From the NCBI GenBank assembly GCA_910586295.1, contig CAJUGE010000070.1:42644-106643 (forward strand): 64,000 bases of DNA, read 5' to 3'. Below are positions 34,530 through 42,275 of this stretch, piece after piece. Numbering within the stretch: the first letter of the stretch is position 1; every line of letters starts with the position of its first letter. Source of the stretch: an uncultured Bacilli bacterium (GTDB lineage: Bacteria > Bacillota_I > Bacilli_A > RF39 > UBA660). The notes beneath the pieces were generated by a model, which had not been told where the DNA came from, searched no databases, and was given only the letters and a program-made list of their open reading frames with translations. The position numbers and the translations under genes are program-made.

Positions 34530-34846
34530 GCTACATGCTTCATGATACATAATAATGGTAATACTATCCTTATTATGGCGAGGACTTTAGTGGCTACGCC
34601 ACTAGACCCGCTCACAGGGTATACTTTGATACTATGACATTACATAGTATTTTTTAAATATTTAAAATTAGTACTTTGAAAGTCTTAAAATTTTTACTAC
34701 TAATTTACTACTTTTAATAGCAAAAATATAAGGGATTATAAAAATATATGTGAATATATCCCAGAACAAAAGTATCAAAAACCATATAAATAAAGTTATA
34801 AAGATATTTAAGAACTTATGAAAAGTTGCTCAAAAAATACAATATT
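34530..34846. repeat. 330-bp structured repeat, copy B (inverted relative to A)
   Basis: The complement of copy A, in the same relation to its neighbour: it begins just after the kinase-like gene, as copy A begins just after the HD gene. Here the 7-bp units read GCTACAT, GCTTCAT, GATACAT. The first hairpin (ATAATAATGG/CCTTATTAT) and the second (AGTGG-CTACG-CCACT) are kept although bases differ, which points to conserved structure. The motif pair is at 34693-34715. The far end meets the 3' end of a decayed minus-strand gene. Confidence 0.75.
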
Positions 34847-34856
34847 TTTAATTAAC

Positions 34857-35130
34857 AATTTCTATGTTCGATCAATATTCTTATACTATTTTCAAATAAA
34901 TTAAAATAATCTATTCTTCTTTTAGCAAAAGCTTTATACACATTTTTACTTATAAATTCTATTTGTGTCTATTTCATCTATACAAGAGATACTAACATTT
35001 TAAATGTTTTATAATATGTTAAATTTAAAAACAACGTATCTATTAAAGTAAGCAAAAGTTTTATTCCACTATTTAGTTTATATTTTGATGCTTTTGATAA
35101 TTCTGGTAAATAAGCCTTTATGAAATTCAT
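34857..35130 (-). pseudogene. Decayed gene fragment
   Basis: On the minus strand an ATG at 35130 opens 50 codons (MNFIKAYLPELSKASKYKLN...) to a TAG at 34978. A second open piece in another frame (EFISKNVYKAFAKRRIDYF...) then runs to TAA next to repeat B. The two pieces look like one gene with at least one frameshift. No ribosome site is convincing and the family is not recognised. Confidence 0.4.
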
Positions 35131-35333
35131 ACTGTTTTTCTAAATTTTATATTTAATATTTTTAATTCTATTATTTTAATAATACATTATTTCAAATCTA
35201 TGTTTTGCAAAGAGGTGAATTAAACTAAAAAAAGGTTTAAAGAAAATTCATTTTGTTTTATTGGTTAACTTTTGTTTTTCTTGACTTCATTTTAAAGCTA
35301 ATGTATGATATATCCTAGGAAGGAGAAATTTTT

Positions 35334-35792
35334 GTGTTAAAATGTAAAGAATTTAATCCGCTTAAATTAAAAGTTACTGAAGATAGGGTATTTCAGATTA
35401 ATGGAAATCAAGAACATGTGGTTGATGACTTTTTTCTAAATTTGGAAGATTTGCACTATGGATTTAATATAACTATAGCTAATGGGGAAAGTGTAACTTA
35501 TTATACTCAGCACCCTATAATTGGAGTTGGTGTTTCGGAAATAGAAAACGATATTATTTTAATCTATGAATATGGAAAATCTATTAATTGGAAAATAAAT
35601 AAAGTAACTGGAAGTATTATTCAATATGGTCAATTTGATAAAAAGCATAGATTAGATGTTAAATATTTTAAGAAAATTTATGGTTTAGGTGAGAGCTTTA
35701 TTGATATTGCTAATTCTTATACGAGAAACCAAAATCCATCTATTAATCTTAATTCTAAAATGAGACTTTGGTTAAAATTAAAGCTTAACTAA
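35334..35792 (+). CDS. Small unknown protein, paralogue 1
   Basis: The protein is 152 residues with a GTG start and a GGAAGGAGA site nine bases upstream. It is related to the next gene: both share LHYGFNIT or IHYGFSFT, a PI-x-G-x-x-I turn, E-x-GK-x-I-x-WK-x-N, TGxxIQ, a late R-x-D/DxxY, and YGLG or FGLG-x-x-x-x-D-x-x-NSY. The pattern suggests a small beta-rich domain followed by helices. There is no signal peptide. A paired immunity-type or structural role is possible; nothing proves it. Confidence 0.7.
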   Translation: MLKCKEFNPLKLKVTEDRVFQINGNQEHVVDDFFLNLEDLHYGFNITIANGESVTYYTQHPIIGVGVSEIENDIILIYEYGKSINWKINKVTGSIIQYGQFDKKHRLDVKYFKKIYGLGESFIDIANSYTRNQNPSINLNSKMRLWLKLKLN

Positions 35793-35925
35793 TCAGATTT
35801 TTATAGAAGGAAAATTAAGATGTTTTTATAATAATTTAGACATATTAAGGAAGCAATTTTTTATTTTCTATAATATGTTAATAATTATAAGATAAAGCTA
35901 GTGTTTAAATAGGAATGTGTACAAT

Positions 35926-36357
35926 ATGATAAATTTAAGATTTGATAATCCTGCTTATTTATGGGATGATGGAAAAGATGGTAAGCGTTTTTTTGTTGGC
36001 AAGTATGGAGAATATCTTAGTAGTGCTGGAGGCGTCGTTTTTTGCGAAATTCATTATGGATTCTCTTTTACAAGTCAAACGAAAGAGACTTTTCTTTTTT
36101 CTACTCAATGTCCAATATATGGAGCAGAAATTGATATGGATGGAATATTTGTGATTATGAAAGTTTTTGAAATTGGAAAGACCATACCATGGAAAGTGAA
36201 TATGGAGACAGGCGAGGTTATACAATTTGCTAAATTTTTAGATATATCTAGAAGAGATATGGAATATTTGAGTAAGAATTTCGGTCTTGGTGTAAATGAT
36301 TTAGATGAAGTTAACTCTTATTTGGAAGGAAACTCTTTAAAGAAAACTTTATTATGA
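35926..36357 (+). CDS. Small unknown protein, paralogue 2
   Basis: The protein is 143 residues from the ATG at 35926; AGGAATG lies upstream and the in-frame GTG at 35917 is less likely. It shares the motifs listed for the gene at 35334 in the same order, so the two arose by duplication and have diverged widely. The 134 bases between them contain no further gene. Confidence 0.7.
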   Translation: MINLRFDNPAYLWDDGKDGKRFFVGKYGEYLSSAGGVVFCEIHYGFSFTSQTKETFLFSTQCPIYGAEIDMDGIFVIMKVFEIGKTIPWKVNMETGEVIQFAKFLDISRRDMEYLSKNFGLGVNDLDEVNSYLEGNSLKKTLL

Positions 36358-36373
36358 AATGTTTTCTTTTTTG
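36338..36373 (+). terminator. Terminator after paralogue 2
   Basis: AAGAAAAC pairs with GTTTTCTT across TTTATTATGAAAT and is followed by TTTTG. It overlaps the stop codon. Confidence 0.65.
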
Positions 36374-36457
36374 TTTAGTAAGTGTATAGTCTATTGTGGA
36401 GTAATTGAAAATTTAAGATAAAACTAGTATAATTAAGTTATGTATTAAGGTGATTCT

Positions 36458-37396
36458 ATGAAGAAGTGTGCAGTTATTTATAATCCAGAAAGTGGTAAAC
36501 CTAGAGATAAGAAAGATATAAAGATGTTACCATCTATTTTAGAGCTTAACGGGTATGATGCTAGTTTATGCCCTACTAAGGGGCCTAAAGATGCTGTTAA
36601 TATTATTAAAAATTTACCAAATGATACAGATTTAGTTATTTGCTGTGGTGGAGATGGTACATTAAATGAAGGAGTCACTGGAAATCTAAGTAGAGATAAT
36701 AAAATATTAATGGGACATTTACCTGTGGGAACTGTTAATGATGTTGGTAGCATGTATGGATTTACTAAGAATATGGTTGTGAATGCACAGATGTTATGTG
36801 ATGGTAGTGTTAGAAATATTGATGTTTGCATGATTAACGGAAAACCTTTTGTATATGTAGCTTGTATTGGAAGTTATGTAGATGCTTCTTTTAATACGCC
36901 AAGGAAACTTAAGAAAAAGTTTGGGAGACTTGCTTATTTTATGCATACTTTAGTTGAGTTAAAGGATAAAGTAAGATTATTTAATTTGACTTATGAAGTT
37001 GATGATAAGATAGTAAGTGGTACTTATTCTTTTGTGTTTGTTTCTAATACATGTAGAATGGGTGGCTTTAATAATATCTATAAAGATGTTAAGCTGGATG
37101 ATGATATGTTTGAAGTTGTACTTTGTACAGCTAAGACTAAGGCGGAACTTGCATTTTTAGGAACTAAGATACTTGCTGGAGAAATTAAATCTATGCCAGG
37201 TTTAGAAGTTTACAAAACTAATAGGTTTAGAATTATTTTTGAAGAGATGCCACCTAGTTGGGTAATAGATGGAGAAGAGTATAAACATAATACAAGGGAA
37301 TTTCTTTTTACTATTAATAAAGATATAAATATGTTAATACCTGAAAAAAATATTGTTAAATTGTTTAGCTCTTTAGAGGAATATAAAGGAAAATGA
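36458..37396 (+). CDS. Diacylglycerol kinase family lipid kinase
   Basis: DgkB/YegS-type kinases phosphorylate diacylglycerol or related lipids with ATP. The 312 residues have YNPESGKP at the start, the nucleotide motif CCGGDGTLNEGVTG at about 66-79, the GTVNDVGSMYG segment, and a C-terminal beta sandwich with WVIDGEEY. The length is normal. psd follows after 10 bases, so the two probably share a transcript for phospholipid metabolism. In Bacillus, DgkB recycles diacylglycerol from lipoteichoic acid synthesis. Confidence 0.92.
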   Translation: MKKCAVIYNPESGKPRDKKDIKMLPSILELNGYDASLCPTKGPKDAVNIIKNLPNDTDLVICCGGDGTLNEGVTGNLSRDNKILMGHLPVGTVNDVGSMYGFTKNMVVNAQMLCDGSVRNIDVCMINGKPFVYVACIGSYVDASFNTPRKLKKKFGRLAYFMHTLVELKDKVRLFNLTYEVDDKIVSGTYSFVFVSNTCRMGGFNNIYKDVKLDDDMFEVVLCTAKTKAELAFLGTKILAGEIKSMPGLEVYKTNRFRIIFEEMPPSWVIDGEEYKHNTREFLFTINKDINMLIPEKNIVKLFSSLEEYKGK

Positions 37397-37406
37397 GGAT
37401 GTTAGT

Positions 37407-38279
37407 ATGGTTATAGTAGGCAGAGATAGAAATGGAAAATTAGATATTGATAAAGATACAAAGTTTATGAAGTTTTTATATGGTAATGAATTTGGTAGGT
37501 TAATTGCTAGAGTTTTGGCATGTCCTTTTATATCTAAAGTAAGTGCATTATATTTAAATAGTTCTTTGTCTAGTCATATGGTTAAAAATTTTGTTCTTAA
37601 AAATAATATAGATTTGAATTTATATGAAAAAAGTGAATTTAATAGTTTTAATGAGTTTTTTACTAGACTTAGGAAACGTGAAAATATTCATATTGATTAT
37701 AATAACGATAGTTTTATTTCTCCATGTGATGGAAAGTTACTTGTATATAAGATAGGAGAGAATAGTGATTTTAAGATTAAAAATTCTTGTTATACTGTGA
37801 GTGATTTATTGAATGGGGATGCTATAAGTAATGAATATAAAGATGGATATATTTTAATTTTTAGATTAAGACCAAAGGATTATCATAGATATGTTTATAT
37901 TGATAACGGAACTAAGAGTAGAAATGTGAGAATACCAGGTATTTTGCATACTGTGAGGCCTATTGCGTTAGAGAGTGAACCAGTGTATAAACGTAATGCT
38001 AGAGAGTATACTCTTCTTAGAACTCAAAATTTTGGGGATATAATTCAAATAGAAGTTGGTGCGATGTTGGTTGGAAAGATATGCAACTATCATAATGATT
38101 GGCAGTTCAAACGTGGTGAAGAGAAAGGGCATTTTGAGTTTGGTGGTTCTACTATAGTTTTATTAGTTAAAAAAGGTATATTAGTTGTAGATGATGATAT
38201 TTTAAAAAATACAAGTGAAGATGTTGAGACTTTGGTAGAATGTGGAATGCAAATTGGTAGGAAGAATAATATTGTGTAA
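37407..38279 (+). CDS. psd: Phosphatidylserine decarboxylase proenzyme
   Basis: This membrane enzyme converts phosphatidylserine to phosphatidylethanolamine and activates itself by cleaving within an LGST-type motif to form a pyruvoyl group. Here the motif is FGGST, near residue 250, a variant also known in Clostridium-type enzymes. Other marks are SPCDGKLLVY, PKDYHRYVY and NAREYTLL. The 290 residues match the family. No phosphatidylserine synthase gene is in the window. Confidence 0.93.
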   Translation: MVIVGRDRNGKLDIDKDTKFMKFLYGNEFGRLIARVLACPFISKVSALYLNSSLSSHMVKNFVLKNNIDLNLYEKSEFNSFNEFFTRLRKRENIHIDYNNDSFISPCDGKLLVYKIGENSDFKIKNSCYTVSDLLNGDAISNEYKDGYILIFRLRPKDYHRYVYIDNGTKSRNVRIPGILHTVRPIALESEPVYKRNAREYTLLRTQNFGDIIQIEVGAMLVGKICNYHNDWQFKRGEEKGHFEFGGSTIVLLVKKGILVVDDDILKNTSEDVETLVECGMQIGRKNNIV

Positions 38280-38359
38280 TTATTGTGAAAATTTTTATTT
38301 CATAATATTGAAAAATGTTTCATAAAATGTTATTATTGAGTGGTAAGAGGAGGTGTATT

Positions 38360-38749
38360 ATGAAGAGAGGTAAATTAGTTTTATTATCTTTAATTACTGT
38401 TTTAGTTTTAACTGGTTGTGGTAAGAAAGAATTAACTTGTACTATGAGTACTGAAGAGAGTGGTGCTAAAATCGATTCTACGGTGGTTGTAAAGTTTGAT
38501 GGAAAGACTGTTGAAGATATGAATATGACTATGGATGTTGAAATTCCAGAATCTTTACAAGCTCAAAAGGAAGTTTTAAGAGCATTTTATGAAAAAGCAG
38601 ATTTCAAAGTTGAGGATTCTGAAACAGGATTAAAACTTACTGCAGATGCTGATAGTAAATATTTTGAACAATTAAAATTGGGTGAATCTAAAGCTAGTTA
38701 TGATGATACAAAGGAACAATTAGAAAAAAGTGGATTTACTTGTAAATAG
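38360..38749 (+). CDS. Small lipoprotein
   Basis: From the ATG at 38360 (AGGAGGTG upstream) the protein is 129 residues. A signal peptide ends in the lipobox VLTGC, so it is a membrane lipoprotein. The mature part contains CTMSTEESGAKIDSTVVVKFDG and ends GFTCK, a form common to small lipoproteins of gut Bacilli (DUF1307-like, as in YehR). The two remaining cysteines may form a disulfide. Function is unknown. Confidence 0.8.
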   Translation: MKRGKLVLLSLITVLVLTGCGKKELTCTMSTEESGAKIDSTVVVKFDGKTVEDMNMTMDVEIPESLQAQKEVLRAFYEKADFKVEDSETGLKLTADADSKYFEQLKLGESKASYDDTKEQLEKSGFTCK

Positions 38750-38762
38750 TAAGTTTAATTAT

Positions 38763-38799
38763 AAAAAGTTTCTAGGATGATTTCTTAGAAACTTTTTTT
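38763..38799. terminator. Bidirectional terminator
   Basis: AAAAAGTTTCTA pairs with TAGAAACTTTTT around GGATGATTTCT. It has As on the left and Ts on the right and sits between the lipoprotein gene and the converging PAP2 gene. Confidence 0.85.
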
Positions 38800-39392
38800 G
38801 TGTATGTGAATTGAGTTATTAACAATGAAATTATAGTATATATAAATGCTGTTATGACATCAATTAATATGTGTTGTTTTATTAACAAAGTAGAAATAGT
38901 TATTAACATAAAATATGAAATTATTAATAGTTTGTGCTTTGTTAATAAATTTTTTGTTTTAATTGTATAGAATGATAGTATAAAGCAAAATAAACAGTGC
39001 GCGGATGGCATACAATTAAGTGCTGGCGTATCTAGTTTGTAAGTTATATCAAGAACTAAATCAGTGAAAGAATTGATATTAATTAATGGTCTTTCTATTA
39101 TCGTTGGAAATATTATATAAGTGATGTCTACTAATATTATTCCTATAAATAGTGTACTTATGAGTTTTTTCCAATTTTTTTTATCGTTTTTGTAGATTAT
39201 GAAAGATGATATTATGATAAATGGATACCAACTATTATAGATATATACAAATTCTTTTATTAGCGGAAAATTTAATTTTGTAGTCATAAGATGAGGCGTG
39301 GTTGGGATAAATTTTATTATGAAGTATAGAAATGCATTAGTTAGTAGTAATAATGTTAAAGTTATTATGAAATCTTTGTACTTTTTCTTCAT
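38772..39392 (-). CDS. PAP2-superfamily membrane phosphatase
   Basis: The protein is 206 residues from the ATG at 39392, one base after the glycosyltransferase stop. About six membrane spans are visible. PAP2 motif C2 is PSAHC (usual PSGH) and C3 is KQHILIDV (usual SRxxxxxHxxxD), so the His and Asp are kept but the Arg is Lys. It resembles inositolphosphotransferase-type PAP2 proteins that act on lipid phosphates. It is the last gene of a three-gene envelope operon. Confidence 0.82.
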   Translation of the reverse strand: MKKKYKDFIITLTLLLLTNAFLYFIIKFIPTTPHLMTTKLNFPLIKEFVYIYNSWYPFIIISSFIIYKNDKKNWKKLISTLFIGIILVDITYIIFPTIIERPLININSFTDLVLDITYKLDTPALNCMPSAHCLFCFILSFYTIKTKNLLTKHKLLIISYFMLITISTLLIKQHILIDVITAFIYTIISLLITQFTYTKKVSKKSS

Positions 39393-39393
39393 A

Positions 39394-40602
39394 TTAATTT
39401 CCACTTCCTGAGTTGTGTTCAATTGTTTTCCATTCTAAATTTTTAATGAATAAAGATTCAATTGCAAGTGGAATGTATGTGATTAGTAGAATTGGATGTA
39501 AGAATATTGTTTTTAATACGATTTTTTTGTTTAGTTTAAATCTTTTTTGTTCTTTTATTAGTAAGTAAATAGTTAGCAGTATGAGAATAATATATATAGT
39601 TAGTATTAAAAGAATAAACTTGCTAATAATAGTTTTTGTAATGATATTTATAAAAGTATGTATTATCATAAGAATAATTCCAAAAGCTATAAGAATTATA
39701 TCCCAAACACCTAGAAGTTCAGTATAAACTGAGCCAATATTTGGATTAGATAGTTTTAAATTTTCTATTAATTCTTTTTTATAAAGTTTTCTTGCTTCAA
39801 AGTATCCTTTAATCCATCTTATTCGTTGCGTTTTGTATGCTTTATAATGTTCTGGTTGTTCATCAAAGTATATAGCGTCTTTGTTGTAGTAAGTTGTCAT
39901 GTTATGTGTGATTGCATAAAGTGATAATTCATAGTCTTCTGTTAATGAGTGAAATGGATAGCTTTTCCATTCTTTAATAAATTTTCCACTTATGTAGAAT
40001 CCAGTTCCAGAAATGGTACTGTTCATAGAGTTTTTTGTTTTTCTGTTGTTTCCTAGTGTGTTAATTATTGAAAATATTAAACTAGAAGAAGAAGCAATAG
40101 CATTTGTGTTTCCATTTTTTGTATTTCTATATCCTATTCCTATGTCGTACCCATTTTTAAATGTTTTTAGCATGTTTTTTAGATAATTTTTGTCTAGTAT
40201 GTTATCTGCGTCAAATATAAAGTAAGCATCATAGAATTTTTTTCTTTCATTTAAATATTCAATTGCTTCCATAAGTGCGTAGCCTTTTCTTTTAAGATGA
40301 ACTTTCTTTCTCATTATTATATTTGCGTTAAATGATTTTGTTATTTTAAGTGTTGGATCTGTTAGGTCTTCGATTATAACATAAACGTTCTTCATGTTTA
40401 TTTTTTCTGTTTGATTTTTTATACTTTCTAGAATGTCACTTATTACTTTACTTTCATATCTGGCTGGTATTAGTATGCAAAATTCAACATTTTTTATTTT
40501 TTGTTTAGTAGGGTAATTTTTATTCAATTTAGATATAATTCTTTTGGATATGTTCAAGACAATTCCTAATAATAGTATTGCAAGTCCTAAATATAAAATC
40601 AT
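39394..40602 (-). CDS. Family 2 glycosyltransferase, membrane-bound
   Basis: The protein is 402 residues. An N-terminal membrane span leads to a GT-A domain with CILIPARYES, the metal motif FDADN, SGTGFYISG, TEDYEL and QRIRWIKGY. Two C-terminal membrane spans and a basic end follow. The layout is that of processive-type GT2 enzymes making glycolipids or polysaccharides. The gene overlaps the upstream CmpB-like gene by four bases and precedes the PAP2 gene, which suggests a common pathway. Confidence 0.88.
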   Translation of the reverse strand: MILYLGLAILLLGIVLNISKRIISKLNKNYPTKQKIKNVEFCILIPARYESKVISDILESIKNQTEKINMKNVYVIIEDLTDPTLKITKSFNANIIMRKKVHLKRKGYALMEAIEYLNERKKFYDAYFIFDADNILDKNYLKNMLKTFKNGYDIGIGYRNTKNGNTNAIASSSSLIFSIINTLGNNRKTKNSMNSTISGTGFYISGKFIKEWKSYPFHSLTEDYELSLYAITHNMTTYYNKDAIYFDEQPEHYKAYKTQRIRWIKGYFEARKLYKKELIENLKLSNPNIGSVYTELLGVWDIILIAFGIILMIIHTFINIITKTIISKFILLILTIYIILILLTIYLLIKEQKRFKLNKKIVLKTIFLHPILLITYIPLAIESLFIKNLEWKTIEHNSGSGN

Positions 40603-41312
40603 TTTTTCACATCCTTTTTCTTAGGCAATTTCATGTTTGGGTATGCTTTTTTTAGTCTTTCGTCAGTATATATTTTATCACATATTTCCCCTATGAATGT
40701 GAAAGGTTTTATTCCTTCTCTTCTTAGGGATTGTCTTATTATTGCTGTGAATGATATTGTTGCATCCAAAACTACAATTATAACTAGTATTTTTGTTAAA
40801 GTGTTACCGATTTTATGTGGTATTCTTTCTATTGATTTACTTAGATAAGGATAAATTAATTTTACAAAGATTACACAAAGTGTACCCCAAAGAAACATTA
40901 TTGGAATTGTAGTTCTTCCATTTATATCGAGTGGATATTTTGTGTAGTTCCAAGATACTGTTCCTATAAATGTTTCTTGTAAGAAACTTATAATATATTC
41001 GAATGAGCCTCCTAGTATTGATCCGTATATTAAAATTTGATGCCATTTATAATTTTTTCCTGCGAATGCAAGAGTCATTAATACTGCTCCAGCGCCATAA
41101 ACAGGGCTTAGTGGGAAATAAATGAAACCGCGTCTAACTTCCCAAAATATTGAGCCGTCTCTGAGGTAGTGTCTTACTAAGTTTAAAATCATTTCATAGT
41201 AGTTACCAAATAGACAACCTATTATGAATATTATAAATAATTTTTGCCAACAAATACCATCCGCGAATATCTTTTTATCTTCTTTTGGTTTAGCTATTTT
41301 TTTGTCTTTCAT
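40599..41312 (-). CDS. CmpB-like putative ABC permease (PF06541 type)
   Basis: The protein is 237 residues with about five membrane spans. Family marks are RRGFIYFPLSPVYGAGAVLM, GGSFEYIISFLQE and SWNYTKYPLDINGR. Despite the family name there is no proof of transport. Similar proteins often lie beside envelope or lipid genes, as here. The stop overlaps the start of the GT2 gene (ATGA), so it is the first gene of this operon. Confidence 0.82.
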   Translation of the reverse strand: MKDKKIAKPKEDKKIFADGICWQKLFIIFIIGCLFGNYYEMILNLVRHYLRDGSIFWEVRRGFIYFPLSPVYGAGAVLMTLAFAGKNYKWHQILIYGSILGGSFEYIISFLQETFIGTVSWNYTKYPLDINGRTTIPIMFLWGTLCVIFVKLIYPYLSKSIERIPHKIGNTLTKILVIIVVLDATISFTAIIRQSLRREGIKPFTFIGEICDKIYTDERLKKAYPNMKLPKKKDVKK

Positions 41313-41459
41313 TTGCTTACTCCTAATTATAATATATTATATCATAATTAGGTTGTAACTTTTAAATTTTGTATTTAACTAATAGTAGATGTGTGTCAAG
41401 TAAAGTGTTGAAATGTCATTTTAAATTGTGTATAATAGTTTGTGAATGGAGGTAATTTT

Positions 41460-41822
41460 GTGAAAGTTTTTAAGTGTAATAAGTGTGGTAATATTGTTGC
41501 GATGATAGAAGGAAATGAACAATTGTTAAAGTGCTGTGGAGAAAGTTTAAATGAAATTTTGGTTAGAAATGGGGATGGAGAAGTTAAGCATAAGCCTGTT
41601 ATGCAAGTAGAAGATAATCAAGTTTATATTAAAGTGGGAGAAGAACAGCATCCTATGGATGAGGAACATTATATAAAATGGATACTTGTTGTGGGGACTA
41701 GTTATTCTAAACTTTTAAAGTTTAATCCAGGAGAATTACCAGAGTGTGTAATTCCATATGAAAATGGACTTCAAGCTTTTGCTTATTGTAATAAACATTC
41801 TTTATGGAAAAATGAACTTTAA
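41460..41822 (+). CDS. Desulfoferrodoxin-type superoxide reductase
   Basis: It reduces superoxide to peroxide without making oxygen, which suits a strict anaerobe. From GTG 41460 (GGAGG eight bases upstream) it is 120 residues. The N-terminal desulforedoxin domain has CNKCG and CCGE for iron centre I. Centre II has KHKPVMQ, HPMDEEHYIKW and CNKH near the end, giving the His4-Cys1 site. The Glu-Lys pair (GEVKHKP) is present. It is transcribed alone and followed by a terminator. Confidence 0.93.
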   Translation: MKVFKCNKCGNIVAMIEGNEQLLKCCGESLNEILVRNGDGEVKHKPVMQVEDNQVYIKVGEEQHPMDEEHYIKWILVVGTSYSKLLKFNPGELPECVIPYENGLQAFAYCNKHSLWKNEL

Positions 41823-41842
41823 TTCATTTATGCTTTTTAAGT

Positions 41843-41874
41843 AATGCAGGATTTTATTTTTCCTGCATTTTGTG
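41843..41874 (+). terminator. Terminator after superoxide reductase
   Basis: AATGCAGGA pairs with TCCTGCATT around TTTTATTTT and is followed by TTG. Confidence 0.75.
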
Positions 41875-41879
41875 TGAAA

Positions 41880-41996
41880 TTATTTAACTATAAAATTTAT
41901 GACTTTGTAGAAAAAGCTTATAGTTTTTGTGAATATGTTTCTAAATGGAAACAAAATCATTCCACCTTGAATTAAAAGTAATTCGTTTTTAGTCAT
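41880..41996 (-). CDS. 38-residue peptide with double-glycine-type leader
   Basis: A minus-strand ATG at 41996 has a perfect GGAGG eight bases upstream. The peptide starts MTKNELLLIQGG, which fits the double-glycine leader rule (hydrophobics at -4 and -7, GG at -2/-1, Glu at -8). A 26-residue hydrophobic, basic tail follows (MILFPFRNIF to FIVK). Such peptides are bacteriocins or signals, cut by a C39 peptidase during export. A heterodimeric ABC exporter lies 280 bases away on the other strand, but it has no C39 domain. A type I toxin-like peptide is the alternative. Confidence 0.55.
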   Translation of the reverse strand: MTKNELLLIQGGMILFPFRNIFTKTISFFYKVINFIVK

Positions 41997-42009
41997 TTTT
42001 AAATCCTCC

Positions 42010-42105
42010 TTTCTTAGAGGGAAATTATGCCCCTCTACTTACTATATACGACGCTAGATATAAAAAACGCTTTTAAATTTTTTTAGAAAAAATAAAAGCG
42101 TAAAA
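42010..42105 (-). promoter_or_regulatory. Leader hairpins upstream of the small peptide gene
   Basis: On the minus strand ACGCTTTTA/TAAAAGCGT followed by TTTTTTATAT (about 42065-42102) is a terminator-like hairpin. AGAGGG/CCCTCT (about 42015-42036) is a second stem just before the ribosome site. They may attenuate or time expression of the peptide, or the first may simply end a minus-strand RNA. No further gene is visible between here and 42276. Confidence 0.45.
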
Positions 42106-42275
42106 TTTGACGTAGTTTAGTTTGTGTTTTTTACATTGTTTTACGTTTGTGAAATTTTTGTTAAATTTGTGTTATTATGATGGAAATGTAATATAATAGT
42201 TATTGACTTTGGTAAAAGGAGGTTATATAATTTTCTATACTCATTTAGTGATAAAATAAATAGAGGAGGTATTTT

